From Streptomyces atratus (lineage in GTDB: Bacteria > Actinomycetota > Actinomycetes > Streptomycetales > Streptomycetaceae): DNA of 64,000 bases. Positions within the stretch are counted from its first letter, which is position 1; each line of letters begins with the position of its first letter. The position numbers and the translations under genes were made by a program. The notes beneath the pieces are model-generated. The model saw nothing but the letters and a program-made list of their open reading frames with translations, did not search any database and was not told the DNA's origin. The DNA is taken from the NCBI RefSeq assembly GCF_014648655.1, contig NZ_BMRN01000009.1, positions 124,001-188,000 of the forward strand, read 5' to 3'. Positions 34,877-43,454 of this stretch are shown here, one piece after another.

Positions 34877-35797
34877 ATGCCCAAGGCGTACGTGTTCACC
34901 CGCAACGGCGGACCGGAGGTGGAGGCCCTCATCGAGCAGGACGTGCCGGTGCCGGGCCCCGGCGAGCTGCTCGTCGCCGTCCGGGCGGCCGGGGTCAACC
35001 CGGTCGACTGGAAGCTGCGTACGGGGTACACCAGGCCCGGCAGTGAGCCGCAGCCGTTCCCCACCGTCTTCGGCAGCGAGGCCGCCGGAGTCGTCGAGGG
35101 CGTGGGTCCGGGGGTCGAAGGATTCGCGGTCGGGGACGAGGTCTTCGGCAACCCGTTGACCGGTGGGTACGCCGAGTACACGCTGCTGTCCGTCGCCGTG
35201 ACAGCGCACAAGCCGGCCGAGCTGTCGTTCACCGACGCGGCCGTGCTGCCGGTCGCGGTGGCCACCGCGTACGACGGCATCCGCCAGCTCGGACTCGCCC
35301 CCGGGTCGACCCTGTTGATCACCGGGGCCGGAGGCGGTGTCGGAACGGCCGCGGTACAGCTCGCCCGCCACGCTGGTGTCCATGTCATCGGTACCGCGAG
35401 CGCGGCCAAGAAGGAATTCATCGAGTCGCTCGGCGCGGTGCATGTCGAATCCGGCGCTGCTCTCGCCGACCGGGTCCGGGCAGCGGCACCAGACGGCATC
35501 GACGCGGTCTTCGACCTGGTCGGCGGCGACACCCTGAGGGCCGTGGCCCCGCTGCTCACGGACCCGGCCACGCTGATCAGCGCCGGAGGCAAGCCACTGG
35601 CTGTGGAGCTCGGCGGGGCGGCCGTCGCACGGGCCCGCACCGCGGCGGTCCTCGACGAGGTGGCGAACCTCGTCGTCACCGGCGCCCTGCGGACGCATGT
35701 GACCGGGACCTTCCCGCTCGCTGAGGCGGGAGAAGCGCTGCGCGCCGTGGAGAGCGGACATGCGCGCGGGAAGATCGTGATCGAGGCGATCGCATGA
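34877..35797 (+). CDS. zinc-independent quinone oxidoreductase-like (MDR family)
   Basis: A 306-aa NADPH-dependent medium-chain reductase of the QOR type. It has GroES-like PGPGELLVAVRAAGVNPVDWK, the cofactor loop LLITGAGGGVGTAAVQLARH and no zinc-binding cysteine cluster. It reduces quinones or enones, with the substrate unknown. AGAGAGGGAG lies just upstream of the ATG. The stop overlaps the start of a GNAT gene (ATGA), so the two are coupled. Confidence 0.92.
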   Translation: MPKAYVFTRNGGPEVEALIEQDVPVPGPGELLVAVRAAGVNPVDWKLRTGYTRPGSEPQPFPTVFGSEAAGVVEGVGPGVEGFAVGDEVFGNPLTGGYAEYTLLSVAVTAHKPAELSFTDAAVLPVAVATAYDGIRQLGLAPGSTLLITGAGGGVGTAAVQLARHAGVHVIGTASAAKKEFIESLGAVHVESGAALADRVRAAAPDGIDAVFDLVGGDTLRAVAPLLTDPATLISAGGKPLAVELGGAAVARARTAAVLDEVANLVVTGALRTHVTGTFPLAEAGEALRAVESGHARGKIVIEAIA

Positions 35798-36570
35798 GCG
35801 CGCCCGATGTCACCGGGGATGACACGCATCCGCTGGACAACCCGGTCCGCGCCGCACTGACCGGCCCGCACGCCCACTTCGCCGAGGAGCGTGGCCGCAT
35901 CCTGCGCTACCCGGCGGACGTGGCCCCCTGGGTCGCGATCCCGGACGTGCCGCAGGCCGAGGACTGGGCCGACGCAGCAGCGCTCGCCGGCCCCGGTGGC
36001 GCCGTCACCATCACCGCCTTCCGTGAACCGCCGCCGGACGACTGGGAGATCACCTTTCACGCCGAGGGTGTCCAGCTCGTCGACGCCGGGGTCGCGGCGG
36101 CCCCGTTTCCGCAGGCCGTACGGCTCGGACCCACCGATGTGCCCGAGATGCTCGACCTGGTCGCCCGCACCCGCCCGGGGCCGTTCCTGCCCCGTACGGT
36201 CGAGCTCGGCTCCTACCTCGGCGTCCGCCGCGAAGGAGCGCTCGTCGCGATGGCGGGCGAACGCCTCCACCCACCCGGCTGGAGCGAGATCAGTGGCGTC
36301 TGCACGGACGGGTCCGTGCGCGGGCAGGGACTCGGCAGCGGGCTCGTCCTCGCCGTCGCCCACGAGATCAGGCAGCGCGGCGAAACACCGTTCCTGCACG
36401 CCTCCGCCTCCAACACCAATGCCGTCCGGCTCTACGAATCGCTGGGATTCGTGCTCCGCCGCCGGACGTCCTTCCTCTCGGCGCTCGTACCGGAACATCC
36501 GCCGACACGCCTGCCGGGAACCGGCGGCGCCCGCCGCGACGGTGAGGCCCGTGCGGCAGCCGTGCGCTGA
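35794..36570 (+). CDS. GNAT family N-acetyltransferase (FR47-like)
   Basis: A 258-aa acetyltransferase with a long N-terminal half and a C-terminal GNAT core: ISGVCTDGSVRGQGLGSGLV is motif A, and NTNAVRLYESLGFVLRRRTS motif B. It is translationally coupled to the quinone oxidoreductase (ATGA), suggesting a common substrate or stress. No substrate can be named. A strong hairpin follows the stop. Confidence 0.9.
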   Translation: MSAPDVTGDDTHPLDNPVRAALTGPHAHFAEERGRILRYPADVAPWVAIPDVPQAEDWADAAALAGPGGAVTITAFREPPPDDWEITFHAEGVQLVDAGVAAAPFPQAVRLGPTDVPEMLDLVARTRPGPFLPRTVELGSYLGVRREGALVAMAGERLHPPGWSEISGVCTDGSVRGQGLGSGLVLAVAHEIRQRGETPFLHASASNTNAVRLYESLGFVLRRRTSFLSALVPEHPPTRLPGTGGARRDGEARAAAVR

Positions 36571-36580
36571 ACCGCGACAC

Positions 36581-36619
36581 AGTGACCTTCGTCCCGGGAC
36601 TTCCGGGCCGAAGGTCACT
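36581..36619 (+). terminator. hairpin terminator after the GNAT gene
   Basis: An 11-bp stem (AGTGACCTTCG with its complement) encloses a loop that itself pairs (CCCGG and CCGGG), starting 11 nt after the stop. Confidence 0.75.
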
Positions 36620-36748
36620 GCCATTCCCGGTTCCGGGACCTTCGGCGCGCTCCAAGGGGCCGTAAGCCTCGTGTGCTGCCTCCTGTGAACCGGATGGACT
36701 GGGAGCGAACGTCGGCGCGGGGCCGGCAGATCCCGGGAGGAATGGGCC

Positions 36749-37963
36749 GTGACGATCGGGCTCCAGCAGCGAGCGGCGACGCGTGGAGCGGCGCTCCCTG
36801 GTACGGACGCGGGGGAGGAAGCCGTTTTCGCCCCCCGGATCGGGAATGGGGCACTGTTCGGCGGGCTGGCGCTGCTGACCGCCCTGGTCGCCGTCCTCGA
36901 CGTCCGGACCGGCGACGAGCTGCGCCTCATACCGCTCCTCGTGGTCGTGCCCGCACTCGTTTCGGTCTTCGGAACGATCCGGCAGACCGTCGGCGTGGCC
37001 ACCTGGATCATGACCGTCGTCGTCTGCTCTCGGCTGGTGACCGGGGGGACGTTCTGGGACATCACCAGCAGCGTCGCCTTCACCGTGCTGGCCTGCTTCC
37101 TGGGTGTCGGCTCCTGCGCGCTGCGGCTCCGTCATGCCGCCGAAATAGCCAGACTGCGCTCCGCCGCCGTTGCGCTCCAGCGGCAGATTCTGCGCCCGCT
37201 GCCCATCCTGACCGAGCAGATCTTTGCCCACGGCATCTATACGCCGATCGAGGAGGACCGCCTGGTCGGCGGTGACATCTACGAGGTCGTGCAGTCGCCC
37301 TACGGAACCCGGGTGATCATCGGGGATGTCCAGGGCAAGGGGCTCGCCGCGATCGGGGCAGGCTTCGCCGTGCTCGGAGCGTTCCGGGAAGCGGCCATTC
37401 GCCAGCCCACCCTGACCGGAGTGGTCGATGCGCTGGAGGACGCGGTCGCCCGGCACAACGCGTTCTCCGCCCAGACCGGAGAGATCGAACGCTTCGTCAC
37501 CGCTCTGGTGCTCGGCTTCGACGGGGAGGACCGGGTTCAGGCCGTGAACTGCGGCCATCTGCCGCCACGGCTGCTGCACGACGGCGTGGCCTGCCCGCTT
37601 CCGCTGCGGCGCACATCCGTTCCCTTGGGCATGGCGGAGCTCAGCGCGGAGGCGCGGGTCGCGGAACGGCTGGACTTCCCGCCCGGCGCGACGCTTCTGG
37701 CCTTCACCGACGGGGTCACCGAGGCCCGCGACGCATCGGGCGCCTTCTATCCGCTGGACGCCCGGTTGGGCCACTGGGCGGGCCGCGGGCCGCGCGAGGT
37801 GCTGGACGCGCTCCATGCCGACCTGGAGTCCTTCTCCGGAGGTGTGCGACGCGACGACATCGCCGCCCTCGCCCTGCGCCGGGCACCGGCAGGCAGCCGC
37901 CACCGGCCCGTGACGACCGGCCACGGTGCTCGTCGGGCCGCTGAGACCTTCAGCGGCCGGTAG
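36749..37963 (+). CDS. membrane-bound SpoIIE-type PP2C phosphatase
   Basis: A 404-aa protein with three N-terminal membrane helices (about 33-110) and a cytosolic PP2C-type domain (about 145-390). All metal motifs are intact: LVGGDIYEV, VIIGDVQGKG, LAFTDGVTEARD and RRDDIAAL. Enzymes of this type dephosphorylate anti-sigma antagonists. It contrasts with the degenerate homologue at the left end of the window. The GTG start has GGGAGGAA upstream. It is not in an operon; the sigma factor 3.6 kb away is a possible but unproven target. Confidence 0.92.
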   Translation: MTIGLQQRAATRGAALPGTDAGEEAVFAPRIGNGALFGGLALLTALVAVLDVRTGDELRLIPLLVVVPALVSVFGTIRQTVGVATWIMTVVVCSRLVTGGTFWDITSSVAFTVLACFLGVGSCALRLRHAAEIARLRSAAVALQRQILRPLPILTEQIFAHGIYTPIEEDRLVGGDIYEVVQSPYGTRVIIGDVQGKGLAAIGAGFAVLGAFREAAIRQPTLTGVVDALEDAVARHNAFSAQTGEIERFVTALVLGFDGEDRVQAVNCGHLPPRLLHDGVACPLPLRRTSVPLGMAELSAEARVAERLDFPPGATLLAFTDGVTEARDASGAFYPLDARLGHWAGRGPREVLDALHADLESFSGGVRRDDIAALALRRAPAGSRHRPVTTGHGARRAAETFSGR

Positions 37964-37994
37964 AGCAGCCGGCGGGGTAACCGGGCACTGATCC

Positions 37995-38034
37995 AATGTC
38001 CTGACGAGACTTCTGTCGCGTCGGGACATTTTTT
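37995..38034 (+). promoter_or_regulatory. inverted repeat before the TetR gene (operator or terminator)
   Basis: AATGTCCTGACG and CGTCGGGACATT form a 12-bp inverted repeat (11 of 12 paired) with a 12-nt spacer, ending 21 nt before the TetR start. It could be the TetR operator, since TetR genes are usually autoregulated. The six T residues directly after the second arm also make it a plausible intrinsic terminator for the phosphatase gene. Both may be true. Confidence 0.6.
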
Positions 38035-38051
38035 AGGTGTACGGTGCACTC

Positions 38052-38723
38052 ATGAATCCGGAACGAAAGACCCCGGAGCGACGGAGCCGCAAGGCCCGCA
38101 GGACCCGGGACACACTGGCGCAGGCCGCGTTCGAGCTCGTACTCGACCGAGGCCTGAAGAATGTGACGGTCGAGGAGATCGCGGAACGCGCGGACGTCGA
38201 CCGGCGGACCTTCAGTCGGTACTTCACCAGCAAGGAGGGCGCGGTCCTGGACTCGCTCCGGGGCGACGGCGACCGGATCAACGACGCCCTGCGCGCACGC
38301 CCCGCCGAGGAGCCCCCGCTCACCGCCTACCGCCGCGCCGTCCTCGCCTGGCTCGACGACCCCGACGCACAGCCGTGGCACCGCCGCGACCGGATCTTCG
38401 ACCTGCTGGTCCTCGCCGAGCAGGAGCCGACCCTCTACGCCGCATTCCACCACATCCGGGTGGACGCCCAGGAGGACTCGGTCGCCATCGTCGCAGACCG
38501 GCTCGGAGTCGACCCGCGGCTGGACATCCGTCCCGCCGTCACGGTCGCCGCGGGCGCCGGGGCACTCCTCGCGGCCCAGGCCGCCTGGGCCCGCGGCGGA
38601 CAACCGGACAACCTGCCCCGACTGGTCGGGCAGGCCTTCGACGCCCTCTCCGGGGAACTGCTCACGCAGCTTCCCGCCGGGCCGGCGCCGCACAGCACCA
38701 CGGAAGGAAACGCAATCCGATGA
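38052..38723 (+). CDS. TetR family transcriptional regulator
   Basis: A 223-aa repressor. The HTH is at about 16-62 (TRDTLAQAAFELVLDRGL, VTVEEIAERADVDRRTFSRY, then FTSKEGAVL), followed by a helical ligand domain. ATG 38052 is preceded weakly by AGGTG. It heads an operon with an SDR (ATGA overlap) and an alcohol dehydrogenase and probably represses it through the inverted repeat just upstream. The ligand may be a substrate or product of these dehydrogenases. Confidence 0.92.
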   Translation: MNPERKTPERRSRKARRTRDTLAQAAFELVLDRGLKNVTVEEIAERADVDRRTFSRYFTSKEGAVLDSLRGDGDRINDALRARPAEEPPLTAYRRAVLAWLDDPDAQPWHRRDRIFDLLVLAEQEPTLYAAFHHIRVDAQEDSVAIVADRLGVDPRLDIRPAVTVAAGAGALLAAQAAWARGGQPDNLPRLVGQAFDALSGELLTQLPAGPAPHSTTEGNAIR

Positions 38724-39493
38724 GTACCCCCCTCACCCCCGCCGACCAAGAGTTCGCCGGCAGGACCGCTCTCATAACCGGTGGCGCCTCCGGCATAGGA
38801 CTGGCCCTGGCCCACCGGCTGGCCGCAGGCGGCGCGTCCGTCGTCGTCGCCGACTACGACGAGGCCAACGCCCGCGAGGCGGTCGCCGAACTGGAGAGCG
38901 CCGGTGCCAAGGCCGCCGCGGTCGCCATGGACGTGACCGACCCGGCGTCCGTGGAAGCCGGCGTGCGATTCGCCGTCGACACGTTCGGTGCCCTGCACCT
39001 CGCCGTCAACAACGCGGGCATCGGCGGCCCCAGCAACCCCACCGGTGAGTACGCGATCGAGGACTGGAACCGGGTCGTCGCCACCAACCTCAGCGGCGTT
39101 TTCCACTCGATGCGCTACGAGCTTCCCGCAATCGTCGCGGCGGGCGGCGGCGCCGTCGTCAACATGTCGTCGATCCTCGGCACCAACGGCTTCGCGGGAT
39201 CGCCCGCCTACGTGGCAGCCAAGCACGGTGTCGTCGGCCTCACCAAGACGGCCGCCCTCGAATACGCGGCACAGAACGTCCGGGTCAACGCCGTCGGCCC
39301 CGGCTTCATCGACACGCCGCTGCTGCGCAACACGGACGGCCAGGACCGCGACCACCTCATCTCGCTGCACCCGGCCGGACGCCTCGGCAAGGCGGAGGAA
39401 GTCGCCGAACTCGCCGCCTTCCTCCTCTCCGACCGCGCCTCCTTCATCCACGGCAGCTACCACCTGGTGGACGGCGGTTACTCCGCCTCCTGA
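38720..39493 (+). CDS. short-chain dehydrogenase/reductase
   Basis: A 257-aa NAD(P)-dependent SDR. It shows the cofactor loop TALITGGASGIGLALAHRLA, NNAG, the catalytic Ser-Tyr-Lys set (VNMSSILGTNGFAGSPAYVA, AKHG), and a C-terminal LVDGGYSA. The Asp after the second strand (VVADYDEANA) favours NAD. The start overlaps the TetR stop, so the operon is coupled. Its substrate is unknown, but adjacency to a zinc ADH suggests alcohol/ketone turnover. Confidence 0.93.
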   Translation: MSTPLTPADQEFAGRTALITGGASGIGLALAHRLAAGGASVVVADYDEANAREAVAELESAGAKAAAVAMDVTDPASVEAGVRFAVDTFGALHLAVNNAGIGGPSNPTGEYAIEDWNRVVATNLSGVFHSMRYELPAIVAAGGGAVVNMSSILGTNGFAGSPAYVAAKHGVVGLTKTAALEYAAQNVRVNAVGPGFIDTPLLRNTDGQDRDHLISLHPAGRLGKAEEVAELAAFLLSDRASFIHGSYHLVDGGYSAS

Positions 39494-39554
39494 TCGGCGG
39501 ACGGGGGAACGGGGGCGAGCGACAGAACACAAAGAAAGCAGTGAGGAGAACCCC

Positions 39555-40595
39555 ATGAAGGCCGTTCAGTACCGCGCCGTCGGCTCAGCACCCGAAGTCG
39601 TCACCGTGCCCGACCCGTCGCCCGGCCCCGGCCAGGTGCTGCTCAAGGTCACCGCCGCAGGTGTCTGTCACTCCGACATCGCCGTGATGAGCCGGCCCGC
39701 AGAGCAGATCCCCTTCCCGCTGCCGCTCACCCTCGGCCATGAGGGCGTCGGCACCGTCGCCGCACTCGGCGACGGAGTGAGCGGCCTCTCGATCGGCGAG
39801 TCCGTCGCGGTCTACGGACCCTGGGGCTGCGGTACGTGCATCAAGTGCGCCGAGGGCAAGGAGAACTACTGCCTGCGCGCCAAGGCACTCGGTATCACCC
39901 CGCCCGGACTCGGCTCGCCCGGCGCCATGGCCGAGTACATGATCGTCGACGACCCCCGCCACCTGGTGCCGCTCGGTGACCTCGACCCGGTCCAGGCCGT
40001 GCCGCTCACCGACGCGGGCCTCACCCCGTACCACGCGATCAAGCGGTCCCTGCCCAAGTTGGTGCCCGGTGCCACCGCCGTCGTCATAGGCACCGGTGGC
40101 CTCGGCCACGTCGCGATCCAGTTGCTGCGCGCCATGACGGCCGTCCGGGTCATCGCCCTGGACGTCTCGGAGGACAAGCTCACCCTGGCCCGCGCTGTCG
40201 GCGCCCACGAGACCGTGCTCTCCGACGAACACGCCGCGGCGACGATCCGTGAGCTGACCGGCGGTGCCGGCGCACAGGTCGTCCTCGACTTCGTCGGAGC
40301 ACCTCCCACCGTCGCCACGGCGGGGGCCGCGGCCGCCATCGACTCCGATGTCACGATCGTCGGCCTCGGCGGCGGTGCGCTGCCGGTCGGCTTCGGCTCA
40401 CTGCCGTACAGCACGACGGTGACCTCCCCGTACTGGGGGTCGCGCTCCGAGCTCGCCGAGGTACTCGACCTCGCCCGTGCCGGATCGGTCGAGGTCCACG
40501 TCGAGACCTACACGTTGGACGAGGCGCCCCTGGCGTACGAGCGGCTGCATCACGGCAAGATCAACGGCCGCGCGGTCATCCTCCCCAACGGCTGA
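39555..40595 (+). CDS. zinc-dependent alcohol dehydrogenase
   Basis: A 346-aa medium-chain ADH oxidising an alcohol with NAD(P). Catalytic zinc ligands are GVCHSD (Cys) and GHEGVG (His), with the structural zinc cysteines in GCGTCIKCAEGKENYC. The cofactor loop is VVIGTGGLGHVAIQLLRAM. GTGAGGAG lies upstream of the ATG, and it follows the SDR by 61 nt. A long hairpin terminator ends the operon. Confidence 0.93.
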   Translation: MKAVQYRAVGSAPEVVTVPDPSPGPGQVLLKVTAAGVCHSDIAVMSRPAEQIPFPLPLTLGHEGVGTVAALGDGVSGLSIGESVAVYGPWGCGTCIKCAEGKENYCLRAKALGITPPGLGSPGAMAEYMIVDDPRHLVPLGDLDPVQAVPLTDAGLTPYHAIKRSLPKLVPGATAVVIGTGGLGHVAIQLLRAMTAVRVIALDVSEDKLTLARAVGAHETVLSDEHAAATIRELTGGAGAQVVLDFVGAPPTVATAGAAAAIDSDVTIVGLGGGALPVGFGSLPYSTTVTSPYWGSRSELAEVLDLARAGSVEVHVETYTLDEAPLAYERLHHGKINGRAVILPNG

Positions 40596-40618
40596 CCGGC
40601 CACAGCCCTGATCCCCAG

Positions 40619-40659
40619 GACCGTGCGGGCCGTCGAGCAGTGCGACGGCCCGCACGGTC
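40619..40659 (+). terminator. strong hairpin terminator of the TetR-SDR-ADH operon
   Basis: A perfect 17-bp stem with a 7-nt loop begins 24 nt after the ADH stop. It is the longest hairpin seen in the window. No T-run follows. Confidence 0.85.
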
Positions 40660-40708
40660 ATACCCGCGACCGATGTGCACCGCACCGTACAGCGATGAGA
40701 CTGGGCAG

Positions 40709-41029
40709 ATGGAATTCGTCGCGCTGATGACGCTGCCCGGACTGGTGATCGGGCTGACCGTCGTCGCCTTCCTCGACCAGCTGATGCTGCGCGCAGGCCG
40801 TGCCGGTCTGCTGCCCTGGCGCAACGGCGCACGCCGGGGCCAGGTGTCGGCGACCGGCTTCGAGCAGTTGCATGCGACCTTCTCGCCCGGCAAACAGAGC
40901 GAACTCAAGGAGCGCCAAAGCGCCCTGCTGCTGCGCGACGACGAGGAGGACGGCGCGCCGCCCCACCGCTCCAGCGTCGACCTCGACGGCGGCCTCGCCG
41001 TCATCCGCCTGCCCGGCCACGGGAGCTAG
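40709..41029 (+). CDS. small membrane protein (DUF6191-like)
   Basis: A 106-aa protein starting MEFVALMTLPGLVIGLTVVA: one membrane helix at about 3-25, then a basic and polar cytosolic part ending in an acidic cluster (LLLRDDEEDGAPPHRSS). It resembles the small actinobacterial family called DUF6191. Function unknown. It has no clear operon partner and lies after the strong terminator of the ADH operon, so it has its own promoter. Confidence 0.7.
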   Translation: MEFVALMTLPGLVIGLTVVAFLDQLMLRAGRAGLLPWRNGARRGQVSATGFEQLHATFSPGKQSELKERQSALLLRDDEEDGAPPHRSSVDLDGGLAVIRLPGHGS

Positions 41030-41077
41030 CCAGGGCCTCTCATTTGGATCGGACCGGGGTCCGAACAAAAGACCCCA

Positions 41078-41248
41078 GGAGGCGACGGCCCTGCGGCGCA
41101 GCACCGAGTCCGCTGGCCCCGCCCCGCATTTCTGCAACAGGCTGTACCCGAGAACGGGCAGGAGCACCTGAGGGCTGCTCGGCGGATTGGTCGCCGCCAG
41201 TACCGCGCCTGCGCTGCTGTTGTTCATTCCGGTTGCCAGGTCAGCCGT
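41078..41248 (-). pseudogene. C-terminal fragment of a bile acid:sodium symporter family (BASS) protein
   Basis: On the minus strand the frame reads TADLATGMNNSSAGAVLAAT and then NPPSSPQVLLPVLGYSLLQK before CGAGPADSVLRRRA. The GMNNS.AG..LAAT, PQVLLPVL.YS segment is the conserved last part of BASS transporters. No N-terminal part is nearby and the frame continues into unrelated sequence, so it is a remnant filling most of the 339-bp gap. Confidence 0.5.
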
Positions 41249-41368
41249 CGCTGGAGGAGCGGGAGCAGACGCGGCACGACCGGTGGACGGATGACACGGG
41301 TGGCACGTGCGGGAGAGATGAGTGGCATCACACGGAACCTCTATGGGGGTGGGGCCTGAACGGACCGG

Positions 41369-42073
41369 TCACTGCGGGAGCGGCAGTGTCTTCCGTATCA
41401 GCGCGGTCCCGAGCCCGATCCAGACTGTGGCGAACAGCCATCCGGCGAGTACATCCGTCACCCAGTGAACGCCGAGCAGAACCCGGCTCAGACCGACGGC
41501 CGCGGCCCAGCAGACCACCAGCGCGGCGACGACGGTACGGAGGGGACGCGGCCCGGTCCCGCCGCGCGTCCGGAGACCGAGCGCCGTGAGCAGCAGGCCG
41601 GCCATCAGCGAGGACGTCGTCGCGTGCCCGGAAGGGAAGGCGAAGCCCGAGGCGTGCGTGGCCCAGTCGCCCAGCGGCGGGCGGGGCCGGGCGATCAGCT
41701 CCATGAGGGCGTAGCGGACACCCTGCGCAAGCAGCAGGAGGGCCAGGGCGCCTGCCGCGTACCCCAGCCGTCGGCGGGTGTCACGGCCGGCGATCAGCCC
41801 GGCGACCACCGCTGTCCCGTACGCGAACACTCCGGTACCGGTGGCCGTGACGGCCCGGGCGGTCGTCACGAGGCCCGGCGGCCGATGCCGCAGAGACCAG
41901 TCGTGGCCGGCCCGGTCCAGGGCGGGCGGGGAGCCGTGCCGGGTGGCCAGGACGAGAGCCGCGAGCGCGATGAGTCCGAGCAGCCCGATCACAACGGCTC
42001 CCAGTGGTGCACGTAGCGGTAACGCGACGGGCACGGACCGGGCGCGCGCGACCGCCGAAGCGTCTTCGGTCAC
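41369..42073 (-). CDS. PAP2 phosphatase, second of the DedA operon
   Basis: A 234-aa membrane phosphatase. The three PAP2 motifs are present: ALMELIARPRPP, FAFPSGHATTSSLM and SRVLLGVHWVTDVLAG. It has about six helices. The GTG start overlaps the stop of the other PAP2 gene (GTGA). PAP2 proteins dephosphorylate lipid pyrophosphates such as undecaprenyl-PP or phosphatidate. With DedA and another PAP2 in the same operon, lipid-carrier recycling is a reasonable role; this is inferred. Confidence 0.9.
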   Translation of the reverse strand: MTEDASAVARARSVPVALPLRAPLGAVVIGLLGLIALAALVLATRHGSPPALDRAGHDWSLRHRPPGLVTTARAVTATGTGVFAYGTAVVAGLIAGRDTRRRLGYAAGALALLLLAQGVRYALMELIARPRPPLGDWATHASGFAFPSGHATTSSLMAGLLLTALGLRTRGGTGPRPLRTVVAALVVCWAAAVGLSRVLLGVHWVTDVLAGWLFATVWIGLGTALIRKTLPLPQ

Positions 42074-42672
42074 CGTGTCGCCACCAGGGGGCGCAGCGGG
42101 CTTTCGCGCAGCCGGACGACCGCCGGGGCACAGCGCCGCGCCGCGACCGTCAGCGGCCAGGCGACCAGCGCGCCGGTGGCCAGCCCGATCAGCACATCGT
42201 GCGGGTAGTGCACACCGATCCACACCCGGGACGCCGCCATCAGCAGAGCGGCAGGCACCGCAAGCGCCCCGAGCCGGCGATCGGTCAGCCAGATCGCCAT
42301 CGCCGCGGCCGCCGCGATGGCGGCGTGGTTGCTGGGGAAGGACCAGTCACCGAGTGCGGGACATGCCTCCACCGTCACGACATGCAGGGTCTGGCACGGC
42401 CGTTGCTCATGGAAGGCCGACTTCACCAGATCGTTGACGATGTACGCGGCCACCACGACGAGCGGGGTACAGAGCGCCATGGCGGTACGGGCGGGGCCTG
42501 CGGAGCGGGAGCGCCACCAGGACGCGAGCATCAGCAGGGCGAACAGCGCCAGTCCGTAGTCCGACCAGACGCGGATGGCGGAATCCAGAGCGGTCGGGGA
42601 CCGCTGGGCCAGCTCGGTGATCCAGGTGTACAGGCCGCCGTCGATCGAGGTGGCGGTGGAGGCGAGAAGCAT
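42070..42672 (-). CDS. PAP2 phosphatase, first of the DedA operon
   Basis: A 200-aa membrane phosphatase with the PAP2 motifs: KSAFHEQRPCQTL, GDWSFPSNHAAIAAA and SRVWIGVHYPHDVLIG. It has about five helices and resembles the undecaprenyl-diphosphatase-like group. Its ATG shares one base with the stop of the DedA gene (TGATG), and its own stop overlaps the next PAP2 start. Two tandem, only distantly similar PAP2 genes in one operon are unusual. Confidence 0.9.
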   Translation of the reverse strand: MLLASTATSIDGGLYTWITELAQRSPTALDSAIRVWSDYGLALFALLMLASWWRSRSAGPARTAMALCTPLVVVAAYIVNDLVKSAFHEQRPCQTLHVVTVEACPALGDWSFPSNHAAIAAAAAMAIWLTDRRLGALAVPAALLMAASRVWIGVHYPHDVLIGLATGALVAWPLTVAARRCAPAVVRLRESPLRPLVATR

Positions 42673-43340
42673 CAGCTGTTGTCTCCTTCGGCAGTGCCCC
42701 GGCCGCGGGAGCGGAGCAGTTCGGCGGCGAGCGGGATGAGGGAGACCACGACCACGACAGCGACGATCGGCAGTAGGTAGCGGTCGACGTTGGGTACCGA
42801 GGACCCCAGTGCGTATCCCGCGAGGACCAGTCCGACGGTCCAGACCGCCCCGCCGACGACCTGCCACAGTGTGAAGAGCCCGGCAGGGACGTTGAGCGCC
42901 CCGGCCAGCGGGTTGAGCACCGTGCGTACGACGGGTACGAAGCGGGCCAGCACGATCGCCCGCGCATGGCCGTATCTGCCGAGCAGCTCCTCGGCGCGGG
43001 CGGCGCCCTCGTGCAGCCGTTTGGCGCGACTGCGGGCCAGCAGGGCCCGGCCACCGCGGCGACCGATCCAGTAGCCCGCCTGTGCACCGAGCAGCGCGCC
43101 GGCCACGGCGGCGATCAGCACCTGCGGCAACGACAGCTGGACCGGGCCGTGGGTGCCCGACACGCACAGCAGGCCCGCCGTGAACAGGAGGGAATCGCCG
43201 GGCAGGAAGAAGCCGACGAGAAGTCCTGTCTCGGCGAAGAGCACGACGGCGATGCCGAGTGCACCGAACGCTCCGAGCAGTGAACCTGCATCGAGCAGGT
43301 TCACCGCTTGTGGCGCAGCCGCCAGTGAGAATACGGGCAC
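42672..43340 (-). CDS. DedA family membrane protein
   Basis: A 222-aa DedA/SNARE-associated-type membrane protein with FAETGLLVGFFLPGDSLLF, YWIGRRGGRALLARSR and FVPVVRTVLNPLAGALNVPA. The family includes recently recognised flippases of undecaprenyl phosphate. The GTG start at 43338-43340 has GGGAGA upstream. It heads an operon with two PAP2 phosphatases and is divergent from a BlaI-type repressor across a palindromic operator at 43396-43428. Confidence 0.92.
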   Translation of the reverse strand: MPVFSLAAAPQAVNLLDAGSLLGAFGALGIAVVLFAETGLLVGFFLPGDSLLFTAGLLCVSGTHGPVQLSLPQVLIAAVAGALLGAQAGYWIGRRGGRALLARSRAKRLHEGAARAEELLGRYGHARAIVLARFVPVVRTVLNPLAGALNVPAGLFTLWQVVGGAVWTVGLVLAGYALGSSVPNVDRYLLPIVAVVVVVSLIPLAAELLRSRGRGTAEGDNS

Positions 43341-43395
43341 GGTGGAAGTTCTCCCATAATGGTGAGCGGGCGGCTCCAGGGAACGCCCGGACTGA

Positions 43396-43428
43396 CTACA
43401 GTGACGTAGACGGTCTACATCACTGTAG
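43396..43428. promoter_or_regulatory. BlaI-type operator, 33-bp near-perfect palindrome
   Basis: The outer arms CTACAGTGA and TCACTGTAG are perfectly complementary. Inner GTAGAC and GTCTAC also pair, with one mismatched pair and an unpaired centre. TACA/TGTA half-sites are typical of BlaI/MecI/CopY repressors. It sits between the divergent DedA operon (start 56 nt away) and the BlaI gene (27 nt away), so one repressor could shut both. Confidence 0.85.
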
Positions 43429-43454
43429 ACGCCCGAAGGCGGAGGAGAGTTCCC

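Noticed and set aside
34759..37083. A 774-codon minus-strand frame
   Set aside because: It lies antisense to three well-supported genes and has no recognisable domain.
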